DNA of 64,000 bases from an uncultured Acidobacteriota bacterium (GCA_903873705.1 CAIQPK010000002.1:86880-150879); one strand, 5' to 3'; counted from the stretch's first letter, positions 9,615 through 19,767 are shown. Made by a program: numbers and translations. The notes: generated by a model from the letters alone, not told the origin.

Positions 9615-11981
9615 TCAACACACCAGGACACCGGTTTGCACGCCCACCCCGCTGTCCGATGTCGGTACAGGCGACAGCGTACTCAACACATTGTCCAGTT
9701 CAATCGGACTGATTGGCTTAGCCAGGTAGCCGTCCATGCCGCTCTCAATGTAGCGTTCACGATCGCCCTTCATCGCATTTGCAGTCAGCGCAAAGATGGG
9801 CAAATGCTCGCCAGTCGATTGTTCCTGTCGGCGAATGGCCCGCGTCGCTTCAACCCCATCCATCAGGGGCATCTGCACGTCCATCAGAATGAGATCGAAA
9901 GTGTGCTTCTGCAGCAGCGCCAGCACCTCAAGGCCATCTTGCGCCAGCGTGGCTTTGTGCCCTCGCTTCTCCAACAGCCGGATAGCCAAACGCTGGTTGA
10001 CCAGGTTATCTTCCGCAACCAGAATGCTGAGAGGCGTAGCGCTGCGCACGGCGCGCTGGGCCTGCACGGCAGGGCCCTTCACCACGAGCGGGTTCAGAGC
10101 AAGCGCCGCACCCAGCAAACGCCCCACAACTTCGCGCAGTTCGGACTCGCGAATCGGCTTCAACAGATACGCGTCCACCTGCAGCTGCTGACACCGCGCC
10201 ACGTCCCTGCGATGTCCCGCGGACGTCAGCATCATGATCGTCGGCGGAAGAATGTCCGTCCGTGCACGCACCATCTCGATCAACTCAAATCCATCGGCGT
10301 CGGGCATGTGCATATCGGTGAGGATCAACCGGAACGGATCACCCTCGGCGTCAGCCGCAAGAATCGCAAGCATCGCATCGGCCACGCCCTCCACGGCGTG
10401 CGGCCGCATACCCCAGTTAGTCATCATGCGGAACAGGATGAGACGGTTCGTTGCGTTGTCGTCTACCACCAGAGCCCGCACATGTCGCATCGCCGCCGGC
10501 GAGGCCACCGGGCCGCGCGTCAACCGTGTCAAGTTCGAGTCCCCCAGCACTGCCGTGAAGGAAAATGTGCTCCCGCGGCCCACTTCGCTCTTCACGCTCA
10601 TCTCTCCATTCATGTACGAGACCAGTCGTGTCGAAATCGTCAACCCAAGCCCCGTACCGCCATAACGGCGGGTCGTTGAGGCATCTGCCTGCGAGAAGGG
10701 TTCGAAGATATGAGACAGTTTGTCCTGCGGAATCCCGATGCCCGTGTCTGCCACATTGAATCGCAGCAGTCGCGCATGGTCGCGCTGTTCTTCAACCGCC
10801 GCAGTGAGCGATATCTCCCCCTTCGCCGTGAACTTGATCGCATTGCCAACCAGGTTCAGCACAATCTGCCGCAGCCGAGCCGCATCGCCCGTTACAATCT
10901 CGGGCACATCCGCAGCCACGTCGCAAAGCAGTTCAATTCCCTTTTCGTCTGCTCTTATTGCCAGCGTTTTTAGCGCATGGTCCAGGCACTCGCGGAGGTC
11001 GAAGGGAGCAATTTCCAGTTCAACCCGCCCAGCTTCGATCTTCGAGAAGTCCAGGATGTCGTTGATCACCGTAAGCAGCGCATCCGCCGATAGCTTCGCC
11101 ATCTCTAGATACTCGCGCTGCTCGGGCGACAGGTCCGTTTCCAGTGCAAGCTCCGTCATGCCCAGCACGCCATTCATCGGCGTACGAATTTCGTGGCTCA
11201 TGTTCGCGAGAAATTCGCTCTTGGAGCGGTTGGCAGCTTCGGCATCGTCCTTGGCCTGCACCAACACCTTGTCCCGCCCGCGAATCTCTTCCAGCATGGC
11301 GTTGAAGCTATCGATGAGGTCGCCAATCTCGTCGCCATGCTCTTTCACGACAGCCACGTCGCCCGAGTAGTCGCGGCTGGCAGAGACGCCCCGAGTGGCC
11401 GCAGCCAGCTTCAGGATCGGTCGCGTAATCGTCTGCTGCATCCACGAGGCCAGCAGCAACGCCAGTAACAGCGCCGGTGGAATGATAAAGAGCATCATCT
11501 GCGTGTAACGCGCACGACGCTGCGCCAGTTCGGCCAAGTCGTACCGAATGTAGATGGACCCGATCTTCTCGCCATCGATCAGAACGTCGCGAAACACCGT
11601 AAGCGTTCGCGCATCCGGCGTAGAGACGGCATTGCTGCCCGCCGCCGGCACAGCCAGGCCCCGCCGCTCCTGTGGCGAAGTAAATGTCGCAAAGACTTTC
11701 CCATGACGGTCATACGTCGCCGCCTGCTGCACGTGGGGTGTGAAGCTCAATGCCTTGAGTACTTCATTCGCTGCGTTCGGATCTTGAAACGCCAGTGCGC
11801 CGGTGCTGTTAGAGCCCAGCACTTCCGCAAGGAGCGTCACTTCAGTCGTCTTGTTCAGTCGAAACGTATGTCCGTCATAAGCAATAAATCCCACACACGC
11901 GAGGCAAAGCGCCGGCACAGTTGCCGCTGTGATAATCCACTTGAGACGAGTCGCAATAGAAAGAGCCTTCAGGCGGTTCAT
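9615..11981 (-). CDS. CHASE8-type hybrid sensor histidine kinase
   Basis: 788 residues. TM1 about 15-37; a periplasmic domain (about 38-165) with [19 protein letters not shown] typical of CHASE8 (the YfiN sensor domain); TM2 about 168-187; HAMP; HisKA with [12 protein letters not shown] (His263); HATPase with [13 protein letters not shown] and DTGIGIP; two receivers, [12 protein letters not shown] and [13 protein letters not shown], the latter with [13 protein letters not shown]. No HPt domain inside; a separate HPt gene follows. ATG 11981 overlaps the TGA of yfiR. Together with YfiR this predicts a periplasmic signal feeding a phosphorelay to the GGDEF-EAL protein. Confidence 0.93.
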   Translation of the reverse strand: MNRLKALSIATRLKWIITAATVPALCLACVGFIAYDGHTFRLNKTTEVTLLAEVLGSNSTGALAFQDPNAANEVLKALSFTPHVQQAATYDRHGKVFATFTSPQERRGLAVPAAGSNAVSTPDARTLTVFRDVLIDGEKIGSIYIRYDLAELAQRRARYTQMMLFIIPPALLLALLLASWMQQTITRPILKLAAATRGVSASRDYSGDVAVVKEHGDEIGDLIDSFNAMLEEIRGRDKVLVQAKDDAEAANRSKSEFLANMSHEIRTPMNGVLGMTELALETDLSPEQREYLEMAKLSADALLTVINDILDFSKIEAGRVELEIAPFDLRECLDHALKTLAIRADEKGIELLCDVAADVPEIVTGDAARLRQIVLNLVGNAIKFTAKGEISLTAAVEEQRDHARLLRFNVADTGIGIPQDKLSHIFEPFSQADASTTRRYGGTGLGLTISTRLVSYMNGEMSVKSEVGRGSTFSFTAVLGDSNLTRLTRGPVASPAAMRHVRALVVDDNATNRLILFRMMTNWGMRPHAVEGVADAMLAILAADAEGDPFRLILTDMHMPDADGFELIEMVRARTDILPPTIMMLTSAGHRRDVARCQQLQVDAYLLKPIRESELREVVGRLLGAALALNPLVVKGPAVQAQRAVRSATPLSILVAEDNLVNQRLAIRLLEKRGHKATLAQDGLEVLALLQKHTFDLILMDVQMPLMDGVEATRAIRRQEQSTGEHLPIFALTANAMKGDRERYIESGMDGYLAKPISPIELDNVLSTLSPVPTSDSGVGVQTGVLVC

Positions 11982-12571
11982 GGCTTAGTCGCCTCCTTTG
12001 GTTTGTCGTTGACAAGGCGCGAGACGGCCAGCAAACGTGCACTGATTTTCAAGCCGGCGCGGCCTCCGGCTTCGGGATTAATCTCCAGCCGGACCTTGTT
12101 TTCCTGGTCGAAGAAATTGATGACACCACCGGACTGGGCAAATCCGGGCGACTCTCCCACCGTGAGGACAGCTGATCCCTTCAGCGATTCGAGAAGGCGT
12201 TCCGTACTGCGCGCTTCGGTCGCGTCTACAAAGACAAGGTGACAGAAGTGGAGATCGTCGCTCGCTCGAGGATGCCGAACATGGACGGCGCGCGCCCCAA
12301 TCACCTTCCCTGCGGCGGCCTCAGCCACCAGGCTTGCCACCGGCGTATCACCGACAATACAAACCGTGATGGGTGAGGTTGCAGAAGGAAACATGCGCTC
12401 CGGCCATTCCACAAAACGAATGAAATTGATCAGGTAACCAGCCTTGATCTGGTCTTCATCCAGCTCGGGGTTGTCGGTAGCGCGTAGAGGCATAGGGGCC
12501 AACACCAGCAACAAGGCCGCGACCGCAACGCGCAGGTGTTTTGGCTGGCGCAAAATCGAGTGGCAGTACAT
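11978..12571 (-). CDS. YfiR-family periplasmic protein (DUF4154)
   Basis: 197 residues with an N-terminal signal sequence ([17 protein letters not shown]) and the family hallmarks [17 protein letters not shown] and ITVCIVGD. In Pseudomonas YfiR binds and inhibits the CHASE8 domain of the diguanylate cyclase YfiN. Here the next gene carries the CHASE8 domain on a histidine kinase. I start at ATG 12571: it shares its first base with the TonB receptor stop and has GGAGG five to six bases upstream; an upstream GTG would overlap the receptor further. Only one Cys pair candidate is visible (about C75 and C113 region), so redox control as in Pseudomonas is uncertain. Confidence 0.88.
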   Translation of the reverse strand: MYCHSILRQPKHLRVAVAALLLVLAPMPLRATDNPELDEDQIKAGYLINFIRFVEWPERMFPSATSPITVCIVGDTPVASLVAEAAAGKVIGARAVHVRHPRASDDLHFCHLVFVDATEARSTERLLESLKGSAVLTVGESPGFAQSGGVINFFDQENKVRLEINPEAGGRAGLKISARLLAVSRLVNDKPKEATKP

Positions 12572-14613
12572 CAGAACCTCCACGTGGATCGGATGTAAGC
12601 GCTCCGCGTAACAGCCTCAGACTTGGCTAGCGTGTCTGTGTCGAACTCATAGTGATAAGCCTGCAAGAGGTTGTGCCCGCCCAGGTCAACCTCGAAGTTG
12701 GACCGCACATGCCAGGCCAACCGCAGGTCGAGCCGCGTGTACGAGGGCACTACACCATTGGCAATGCTGCCAACGTAGTAGAGTGCCGTATCAAACTCAG
12801 TCTTGCCAGGCAGGTTAAGCATGGAGTGGATTTGAAACTGATGTCGCGGGCTGCTGCTCTCGCTGTCGCCGGCACTCGTGTAATCCATGCTCGCACTCGA
12901 CGAACGCACACTCATCAGCATGGCGGTATAGGAAGCCGACAATTTCCAGGAGCGGGTCACGGGAGCAGTAACCAGTAATTCAGCGCCTCGCGAGGTGCCA
13001 TAGTTATTGCTGCTCACGTAATCGGGAATCACCAGGTGCAGAGCCATGCCCGCCGTCTCCATAAACGGCGTTCCTGGCTCCGTCGTGTGCAGGCTGCTGT
13101 AGTGATTGACGAACGTAGCCAGATCAAGCGAAAGCTTAGGATGCGCAGCATAACGCACTCCGGTTTCATAAGCGACCACAGCCTCCGGAGGAAGATGAGC
13201 TGTCCCGAAGTGGCTGTAAAGAACCGTGCCAACTCCAGGCACGGTCACCAGCGCTTCATTGAAGCGAACATCGGTGTCAATTCGCGAAGGGGTAGCAGCG
13301 GCGCGGCCAATGGACCCCCATATAGCGACTTGGCGGGACGCCGTCAGAATGGCGCGCACGTTCGGCTGAATTGCAAAGCCGTTATAAAAGCTATGTTCCA
13401 CCTTGCTTCCGGCAGTGAGCTTCAGCCGAGCCGGAATGAGTGTCACCTCATCCTGCACGTAGGCGCCGTAAAGCTGCAGGTTGCGATTGGCTGGCATAAA
13501 CGACAAACCAAAACTGCCGTCCGTATGGTCAATGTTGTCGCGAAAATTGAATCCCCAGCTCGCTTCGTTACGTGTCCCTGCGCGGTAGTGCTGGTCAGTG
13601 TCTAGGTCGAATGTCTGGCGCGACTCACTCAATACATTCGACTGATCGCGGCGGACATTTTCGAAGTAGAACTGGACGCGAGTGTCCACCTGCTCGCCAC
13701 TGCGGGTCCAGGTGGAAAGGACGTCTCCGCCACGATCTGTCTGGCGGTCCGCAAAGGGCGCGCCCAGCGGGTTCGAGAGCGAGATGAAATTGGTTGCCGT
13801 CCCGCCGGTTCGGCTTGTATAGATGTCTCCCTGCAGGTTGAAGGTCTTCCCTTGCGAGAGCTTCCAATCCGCACGAAAGCCGCCGCGAATGTGCTGCCAG
13901 TCATCGGGCGCCGTCTCCCCGCTGGGTCGTGCAGTGCCCATCCGGTCGAGATACCGCGCATACAGACGATACGATCCAGACGTTCCCAGTCGGCCGCCGT
14001 AACGCAAAGCCCCCGACTGCTTATCCTGTATAGAAATTCTTCCCACCAGAAGCCCGCCCAGGCTGTGGCCGGCATTACTGGTAATGATGTTGATCACGCC
14101 ATTCATCGCATTGGCGCCCCACATCGTCGCGCCGGGTCCACGGATCACTTCAATGCGATCAATGTCATTGAGCATCGTTTCCTGCGCGTCCCAGTTCACG
14201 CCGGAGGTTAGCGGTGAATACACTGACCGCCCATCGATCATGATGAGTGTCCGATCGGCATAGCGCTCATTGAATCCGCGCGTCGTCACGGCCCACTTGT
14301 TGGCGTCGATCTGTGCCACGTCGAGTCCGGGCACAAGCCGCAGCGCCTCGGCAATGTTTGAAGCGCCAGAGCGCCGAATGTCTTCGCGAGTAATCACGAA
14401 TACTGCCGCAGCTGCATCCGAAAGGTTCTGTTGCTTACGCGCCACCGATGTAATCTGCATCGCTGAAAGACTCTCCAGCGACAAGTTCCCGAGGTCCGGC
14501 GTGGTCTGCTGTGCGCGAGTTGAAAGCGTAAGCGCCAGCACTCCTGCCGTCTTGGCGATCGTGCCTAGCAGGCGATACGCAAGCTGTGTGCATGGGTTGA
14601 AGCGGGCAGGCAT
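12571..14613 (-). CDS. TonB-dependent receptor heading the YfiR relay operon
   Basis: About 680 residues. Signal peptide followed by LGNLSLESLSAMQITSVARK, typical of the receptor class that pairs with YfiR. Plug domain with RRSGASNIAEALRLVPGLDVAQ and IDRIEVIRGPGATMWGANAMNG, then a 22-strand barrel ending in the aromatic residue of STWRF. Start ATG 14613 chosen over an upstream TTG. The ligand is unknown. It is first in a five-gene overlapping run (receptor, YfiR, kinase, HPt, GGDEF-EAL), which suggests it senses or imports the signal rather than only feeding the cell. Confidence 0.92.
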   Translation of the reverse strand: MPARFNPCTQLAYRLLGTIAKTAGVLALTLSTRAQQTTPDLGNLSLESLSAMQITSVARKQQNLSDAAAAVFVITREDIRRSGASNIAEALRLVPGLDVAQIDANKWAVTTRGFNERYADRTLIMIDGRSVYSPLTSGVNWDAQETMLNDIDRIEVIRGPGATMWGANAMNGVINIITSNAGHSLGGLLVGRISIQDKQSGALRYGGRLGTSGSYRLYARYLDRMGTARPSGETAPDDWQHIRGGFRADWKLSQGKTFNLQGDIYTSRTGGTATNFISLSNPLGAPFADRQTDRGGDVLSTWTRSGEQVDTRVQFYFENVRRDQSNVLSESRQTFDLDTDQHYRAGTRNEASWGFNFRDNIDHTDGSFGLSFMPANRNLQLYGAYVQDEVTLIPARLKLTAGSKVEHSFYNGFAIQPNVRAILTASRQVAIWGSIGRAAATPSRIDTDVRFNEALVTVPGVGTVLYSHFGTAHLPPEAVVAYETGVRYAAHPKLSLDLATFVNHYSSLHTTEPGTPFMETAGMALHLVIPDYVSSNNYGTSRGAELLVTAPVTRSWKLSASYTAMLMSVRSSSASMDYTSAGDSESSSPRHQFQIHSMLNLPGKTEFDTALYYVGSIANGVVPSYTRLDLRLAWHVRSNFEVDLGGHNLLQAYHYEFDTDTLAKSEAVTRSAYIRSTWRF

Positions 14614-14738
14614 GTAGGCGGAGTCTCCGTTAGACCGCGTTGAAGTCGCCAGCCACAAAGGCAGGCTCTTACACCTTCATCGGCACCACAAGCAAAGTGT
14701 TGAGCGCGAAGTATCTGGCTCCCTTGCCGAGTCGGCGT

Positions 14739-14765
14739 TAGCGGAAGCGCCGTCGATGCCGATAA
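14739..14765 (+). promoter_or_regulatory. Possible sigma-28 flagellar promoter before motA
   Basis: GCCGATAA at 14758-14765 is an exact match to the sigma-28 (FliA) -10 consensus, 91 bases before motA. The -35 position 11 bases upstream (14739-14746) only partly matches TAAAGTTT, and an 8-base match is expected by chance about twice in this window. Confidence 0.3.
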
Positions 14766-14855
14766 GGGAGGGAGTGATTTACTTCCCTGCCGGCGCGGAA
14801 CGTTACGCCTCTGCGTGCCGCGGTCGCAGGCTATGCACACAAGACGGAGTGACGC

Positions 14856-15725
14856 ATGTTTTCCATTGTTGGGGTTCTGGTGGTGTTCGGTTGCGTGATC
14901 GGCGGCTTCCTTATGGACAAGGGGAAGCTCGGCGTACTCATTCAACCGGCCGAGCTGGTCATTATCTTCGGCGCGGCCGTCGGCACCGTCCTCACAGCCA
15001 ATCCCATCCATATCCTGAAGGGCATCGTCTCCGGCCTTATCGGCGTTCTCAAAGGGTCGCCCTTCACCAAAAAGCGCTACATCGAAACTCTCAAGATGTT
15101 GTTCGACCTGCTCGCCCGCGCGCGCAAGGAAGGCGCCATCGCCATCGAGGCGGACGTCGAAGAGCCGGACAAAAGCCCCACTTTCTCTAAATATCCGGCG
15201 TTCCTCAAAGACCATCACGCACTCCACTTCGTCTGCGACACCCTCCGTATGGCCATCACCGGCGGCGTCAATCCCTTTGACGTCGATCAAATGATGGAGC
15301 TCGACATGGACACCCATCACCACTCCGCCGCCGCCCCCAGCGCCTCGCTCACCACCATGGCCGACTCGCTTCCCGGCCTCGGTATCGTGGCCGCGGTGCT
15401 TGGCATCGTTGTCACCATGGGATCACTTGGAGGGCCTCCCGAAGCCATCGGAGAAAAGGTCGCGGCCGCGCTCGTCGGCACCTTCCTCGGCATCCTGCTC
15501 TGCTACGGCATGATTGGCCCCATAGCCTCCTACATGTCCAAAATCGTCGACGAGGAGCACAACTACTACTCCGTCTTGCGCGTCGTACTGCTCGCCTTCA
15601 TCAAGGGCACCGCTCCCATCATGGCGGTAGAAATGGGCCGCCGCGCTATCCCCGGCCACGTCAGGCCCACATTCGCCGAAGTCGAAAAGGCGTGCCGCGA
15701 CAAGGGGGATGCGCCTGCTGCCTAG
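14856..15725 (+). CDS. motA: Flagellar motor stator protein MotA
   Basis: 289 residues, four membrane segments (about 1-20, 30-50, 170-190, 200-222) with the large cytoplasmic loop between the second and third. PGLGIVAAVLGIVVTMGSL carries the conserved Pro of the third helix. With MotB it forms the ion channel that drives rotation through FliG. GGAG precedes the ATG by six bases. First of motA-motB-mcp-like-cheY on the plus strand. Confidence 0.95.
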   Translation: MFSIVGVLVVFGCVIGGFLMDKGKLGVLIQPAELVIIFGAAVGTVLTANPIHILKGIVSGLIGVLKGSPFTKKRYIETLKMLFDLLARARKEGAIAIEADVEEPDKSPTFSKYPAFLKDHHALHFVCDTLRMAITGGVNPFDVDQMMELDMDTHHHSAAAPSASLTTMADSLPGLGIVAAVLGIVVTMGSLGGPPEAIGEKVAAALVGTFLGILLCYGMIGPIASYMSKIVDEEHNYYSVLRVVLLAFIKGTAPIMAVEMGRRAIPGHVRPTFAEVEKACRDKGDAPAA

Positions 15726-15746
15726 GGCCGCACACGCACACTTTCT

Positions 15747-16580
15747 ATGGCAGACGCTCCCATCATCGTCATCAAGAAGAAAGGCGGTCACGCAGGCCAT
15801 CACGGCCGCGCATGGAAGGTCGCCTATGCCGACTTCGTCACCGCCATGATGGCCTTCTTCCTCGTTATGTGGCTGCTCAGCAGCAGCAAGCCCGTTCAGG
15901 AAGCCGTCGGCGGTTACTTCCGCGACCCCAGTGGCACCGCCCAGAAAAAAGGCACCGAGCTCAACGGCGCCTCAGCCGCAAAAGAGGGAAAAGAAGACGA
16001 CCTGAACGCTCTCAAACAGCAGCTCACGAAGTCGCTCGAAAAGATGTCGAACTTTGACAAACTGAAGGACCAGATAGAAATCACCATCACACCGGAGGGT
16101 CTGCGGATCGAAATGATGGAAGGCGCCAACGGCACCTTCTTTGAAAACGGTAAGTCTCAACCCACCCCGGCATTGCAGGATCTCCTCCAGGTCCTCTCCA
16201 CCGAAATCGGCAAGCTCCCCAACACGCTCTCCATCGAAGGCCACACCGACGCGAAGCCATTCTCCTCCTCCGGCGGCTACGGCAACTGGGAACTCTCCAC
16301 CGATCGCGCCAACATCGCACGGCGCCTGATGGAAGGCAGTGGACTGAAGCCAGACCAGGTAGTGCAGGTGCGCGGGTTCGCCGACCGCAACCTGCGCAAA
16401 CCCGCTCAACCCGAAGACCCCTCCAATCGCCGCGTCACCGTCATTGTTCAGGACATGCCCAAAGGAATGCAGCGCCCCTCCTTCGTCTTCAACGGAAAGC
16501 TTCCCGATGCGGCACTGCCTGCGCCAGCAACAGCGTCCGCCATAAAGAAGGAAGAAAAGCCGAAAGAAGAAAAAAAGTAG
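15747..16580 (+). CDS. motB: Flagellar motor stator protein MotB
   Basis: 277 residues. A single membrane helix near 25-47 contains the ion-binding Asp (D29 in YADFVTAMMAFFLVMW). A plug/linker region follows, then an OmpA-like peptidoglycan-binding domain with IEGHTDAKPF and NWELSTDRANIARRL. The tail is Lys/Glu rich. Twenty-one bases after motA; no clear ribosome site, so translation may be coupled to motA. Confidence 0.95.
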   Translation: MADAPIIVIKKKGGHAGHHGRAWKVAYADFVTAMMAFFLVMWLLSSSKPVQEAVGGYFRDPSGTAQKKGTELNGASAAKEGKEDDLNALKQQLTKSLEKMSNFDKLKDQIEITITPEGLRIEMMEGANGTFFENGKSQPTPALQDLLQVLSTEIGKLPNTLSIEGHTDAKPFSSSGGYGNWELSTDRANIARRLMEGSGLKPDQVVQVRGFADRNLRKPAQPEDPSNRRVTVIVQDMPKGMQRPSFVFNGKLPDAALPAPATASAIKKEEKPKEEKK

Positions 16581-16739
16581 ACATTTCTCGAACTCATCCC
16601 GGCGCGATCTTCTGCCGATAACCTTCACGTCCACACTCTCGCGCGACACCGGCAGCACAACAGGCTACCCTCGCGCGAAGCGTGACAATGCAGCCCAGCG
16701 AGCAAAGCGCTCCGCACAACTTCGGAGAAAGACCCCGCA

Positions 16740-18461
16740 ATGACCAGGCAAACCAGCGAGCACATTGCCGGCCTTCTCGAGCAAGCCAGGCGAGAACTGC
16801 AACAGCTCGCACGCCATAGCGACCAGCAGATCGAAGGACTGTCGCGCGGTTTTCAGCAACTCGCCAGCTTCACTCAGCAGACGTCGTCGCTCGCTGCGGC
16901 CACCGTCGACCGTCTCGAAAGTGAAAGCGTCCGCTCCGTGCTCCCCAAAGTTCAAGCCCTCGGCATAACCGCCCGGGCTATCTTTGAGGAACGCCTCAAC
17001 GCCACCACCGGAATCCTCTCGGCCATCGAAAGCGAAGCCCGCCTCCTCCGCCAGTTCTCGCTCGTCACCCGGCGCCAGGCCAGCATCGCGCTCAAGACAT
17101 CCGTTCTCACCATGTACACCAACATCGAGGTTGGCCGTCTCGGCTCCGAAGGCGCCGGCTTCCAACATCTTGCCGAAACTCTTTCCGCGTTCTCCAAATC
17201 CCTCACCGCCGATACCGAAGAACTCGTCCTCCACATCGACTCGCGCAAGCCGGCACTCGAAGCTACCCGCCGCGCACTCTCCGCTGAAGTGCCGCACCTG
17301 CAAGCCGAGTTCGTCCGCATCGACGCCGGCCTCGAAGCCGACACCGCCGCGCTGCAAGCGGGGCTCGACCAGCTCACTGAAGCTCCTGTCCAGTTCCGCC
17401 TCTCGCTCGACGACATCGCCCAGCAGGTCGCCCAGGTCGTCTCCGCCGTCCAGGCGCACGACATCACCCGTCAGCAGCTTGAGCACGTCGAAGAAGCCCT
17501 GACGCAAAGCGCGACCGCCATCCGTCGGCCCCGTCCTGCTGACCTTGCCCGCGCCTACGCCACCATCAAAGTGCAGCTATATCAGCTGCAGAACATCAAG
17601 GCTACCGTAGCTCAGTGGACCACGCAGATTCGCGACTGCACCCGTGTCATCATGAACATCAGTGCCTCCGGCATCGCCGGCATCAGCCCTCTCGTCCTCG
17701 CACAGGAGCGCGAAGTCGCCGCCCGGCTCGCGCACATCAACCAGTTACAGAGCGAAGGCCGCGGCTGCACCGAACGCATCCGCTCCAACGTCGGCAGCCG
17801 CTCCGCCCTGCTCAACCTCGTCGCCGAGCACACCGAAACCTCGCGCTCGGTCCGCCACCAGCTTCACCTGCTCTCGCTCAACTCCATCATCGAAGCCACT
17901 CGCCTCGGCTCCCAGGCCGACGCCGTCTTCGAACTCGCCAAGAGCATCTCCGACATCTCCACGGACTGGGGCAAGGTCACCGCCCAATCCGAAGCTGCCA
18001 TGCAGGAAATTCTGGAGCTCGTCACGCAGACCAGTGGGATGATGCAGATCTTCTCTGACGACGGTCACGAGCACCTCGCCGCCGCCGAAGCCCAAACCCG
18101 CATCGGTCTCGCGGATCTCCACACCACCGCTTCCTTCGCCGCGCAACAGGCCAGCGAACTCCAAGCCATCACCACAACCATGCAATCCACCAGCACGGCG
18201 GTCGACGCCCAAAGCCACGCGCTCGACGTCACGTACGCCATCGTCGACAACGTACTCGAATCGCTCGAAACGTTGAAGCAGCAACTCAAACACGAAAGCC
18301 CCAGCGCATCAACATCCATCAATCCCGCCGAGATCGAGCATCTCCTCTCGCCCTCATACACCACCGGCATCGAGCGCGATATCCTGCACGCCGCCCTCCA
18401 CGGCCAGCCACTCCCCATCGCTCAGGAAGTCTTCACCGGCAACAGCGTCGAGCTCTTCTGA
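16740..18461 (+). CDS. Soluble MCP-like coiled-coil protein with CheZ-type motif
   Basis: 573 residues, almost entirely helical, no membrane segment or signal peptide. Two separate stretches resemble degenerate chemoreceptor hairpin tips: TNIEVGRLGSEGAGFQHLA (residues about 127-145) and SLNSIIEATRLGSQ (about 379-392). Between them QAHDITRQQLEHV contains D241-x-x-x-Q245, like the D-x-x-x-Q catalytic motif of CheZ. The gene sits between motB and cheY, 22 bases before the latter. I infer an array- or motor-associated protein that might dephosphorylate CheY; it could instead be a cytoplasmic receptor. GGAGAAAG precedes the ATG. Confidence 0.6.
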   Translation: MTRQTSEHIAGLLEQARRELQQLARHSDQQIEGLSRGFQQLASFTQQTSSLAAATVDRLESESVRSVLPKVQALGITARAIFEERLNATTGILSAIESEARLLRQFSLVTRRQASIALKTSVLTMYTNIEVGRLGSEGAGFQHLAETLSAFSKSLTADTEELVLHIDSRKPALEATRRALSAEVPHLQAEFVRIDAGLEADTAALQAGLDQLTEAPVQFRLSLDDIAQQVAQVVSAVQAHDITRQQLEHVEEALTQSATAIRRPRPADLARAYATIKVQLYQLQNIKATVAQWTTQIRDCTRVIMNISASGIAGISPLVLAQEREVAARLAHINQLQSEGRGCTERIRSNVGSRSALLNLVAEHTETSRSVRHQLHLLSLNSIIEATRLGSQADAVFELAKSISDISTDWGKVTAQSEAAMQEILELVTQTSGMMQIFSDDGHEHLAAAEAQTRIGLADLHTTASFAAQQASELQAITTTMQSTSTAVDAQSHALDVTYAIVDNVLESLETLKQQLKHESPSASTSINPAEIEHLLSPSYTTGIERDILHAALHGQPLPIAQEVFTGNSVELF

Positions 18462-18483
18462 TCGAAACTCTGAAAGGCAAACT

Positions 18484-18846
18484 ATGAAACGCATCCTCAC
18501 CGTAGACGACTCCGCCAGCATCCGACAGATGGTTACCTTCACCCTCCGCGGAGCAGGTTACGAAGTAGCCGAAGCTGTCGACGGCCGCGACGGCCTCGCC
18601 AAAGTCGCCGCCTCAAAATTCGACCTCGTCATCACCGACCTCAACATGCCCAACGTCGACGGCATCCAGATGATCGCCGGCACCCGCAAAGTCCCCGGCT
18701 ACGCCTTCACCCCCATCCTCATGCTCACCACCGAATCGCAAGCCGAAAAGAAAGACGCCGGTCGAAAAGCCGGAGCCACCGGCTGGATAGTAAAGCCTTT
18801 CAACGCCGCCCAACTCCTCGCTGCTGCCCAGAAACTCATTAGATAG
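18484..18846 (+). CDS. cheY: Response regulator CheY (second copy)
   Basis: 120-residue single receiver: ILTVDDSASIRQ, phospho-Asp in LVITDLNMPNVDG, Thr in MLTTES, Lys in IVKPF. ATG follows GAAAGG. It differs clearly from the other CheY in the window, so the two probably serve different signalling branches. Close linkage with motAB and the MCP-like protein suggests a role at the flagellar motor. Confidence 0.92.
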   Translation: MKRILTVDDSASIRQMVTFTLRGAGYEVAEAVDGRDGLAKVAASKFDLVITDLNMPNVDGIQMIAGTRKVPGYAFTPILMLTTESQAEKKDAGRKAGATGWIVKPFNAAQLLAAAQKLIR

Positions 18847-18870
18847 GCCAGCAACACGCAGTCATGCTTG

Positions 18871-19287
18871 TCACTTCATTTGCAATCCCATGACGACTTC
18901 CGGTGGTGTTGGCACAGGGCAGGGCTTTGTTTGCAGCTTCTGCACCGAAAGCAGCCTGAATTCCAACCTGCCATCGGCTGTATAGGCCACTCTTCCCGTG
19001 AAGACGCCAGGCACAGTTCCCCGATGCGAACTCCATGCGCAGTCATGAAAAATGTCCGATACAAGTCGTTCTGCGGAATCATCGGCATCCGGAAGGTCGC
19101 GCCCCAGCCCCAATCCCTTGCCTCGGCATCGCTTATCCACCACCATCGCTCCGTGGGGCCACGCCAAGAGAACTTCAGCAGGAATACTCACAACCCGATG
19201 CCGATAGGTAGAGGGTCTCCTCAACACGGCGCAGAGGTCAACCTGCTGTCTCACTTGCATCGCCGCTGCGAAAGCCAATCCCAACAT
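18871..19287 (-). CDS. Small hypothetical protein downstream of fliJ
   Basis: 138 residues, function not recognised. After a short hydrophobic N-terminus, QVDLCAVLRRPSTYRHRVV followed by a second Cys near a Lys-Cys-Arg resembles a small family of secreted Acidobacteria proteins (pattern DLC-x-L-x-x-P-x-x-Y, then a later Cys), so I think it is real rather than a shadow. It lies 30 bases after fliJ on the same strand and could be the operon's last gene. No clear ribosome site before the ATG. Confidence 0.5.
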   Translation of the reverse strand: MLGLAFAAAMQVRQQVDLCAVLRRPSTYRHRVVSIPAEVLLAWPHGAMVVDKRCRGKGLGLGRDLPDADDSAERLVSDIFHDCAWSSHRGTVPGVFTGRVAYTADGRLEFRLLSVQKLQTKPCPVPTPPEVVMGLQMK

Positions 19288-19317
19288 GCAAGCAAGGTAC
19301 CAGAGAAGTAGTGCAGC

Positions 19318-19767
19318 CTAAGCGCAGCGCCGTTCCACCCTGCGCCGCGCCATAAAGTTATCATCCAGCGCAGCCTGCTCCCGCCGCCCCAGTTCCGTCT
19401 CATACGCATCCCGTTTCTCATCGCGCATCCCATCCAGGAGCTCCCGATCCCGTCGCGCCGCGCTGTAAGCCCTCATCTGCGTCTCCCGCCACTCATGGAG
19501 CTTCCGCAGCTGCTCTTCCAGCTCCACCCGGCTCATCTTCAACTGCTCCAGCTCCCCATAGCTCGCATGAACATGCAACCCCGCCGACGCCTGAAACAAG
19601 TTCTGACGCCGCGCCGCATTCATCTCCGCCACCCGCGCATCAATCTCCGCCACGCTCCCCAGCGTCTGCACAATCTGCTGCAAAATCCGCATCAGCATCT
19701 GCTCCTCACGCTCTTCCGCCATCCCGCGAACCAGCGCCACCGTCGCGAGCGAAAATTCAAATCCCAT
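19318..19767 (-). CDS. fliJ: Flagellar export protein FliJ
   Basis: 149 residues forming a long antiparallel coiled coil, highly charged (RRDRELLDGMRDEKRDAY), matching FliJ in size and position. FliJ binds the export ATPase FliI and the gate protein FlhA. ATG 19767 overlaps the fliI TGA by one base. Sequence identity in this family is low, so the call rests on context plus the coiled-coil pattern. Confidence 0.85.
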   Translation of the reverse strand: MGFEFSLATVALVRGMAEEREEQMLMRILQQIVQTLGSVAEIDARVAEMNAARRQNLFQASAGLHVHASYGELEQLKMSRVELEEQLRKLHEWRETQMRAYSAARRDRELLDGMRDEKRDAYETELGRREQAALDDNFMARRRVERRCA

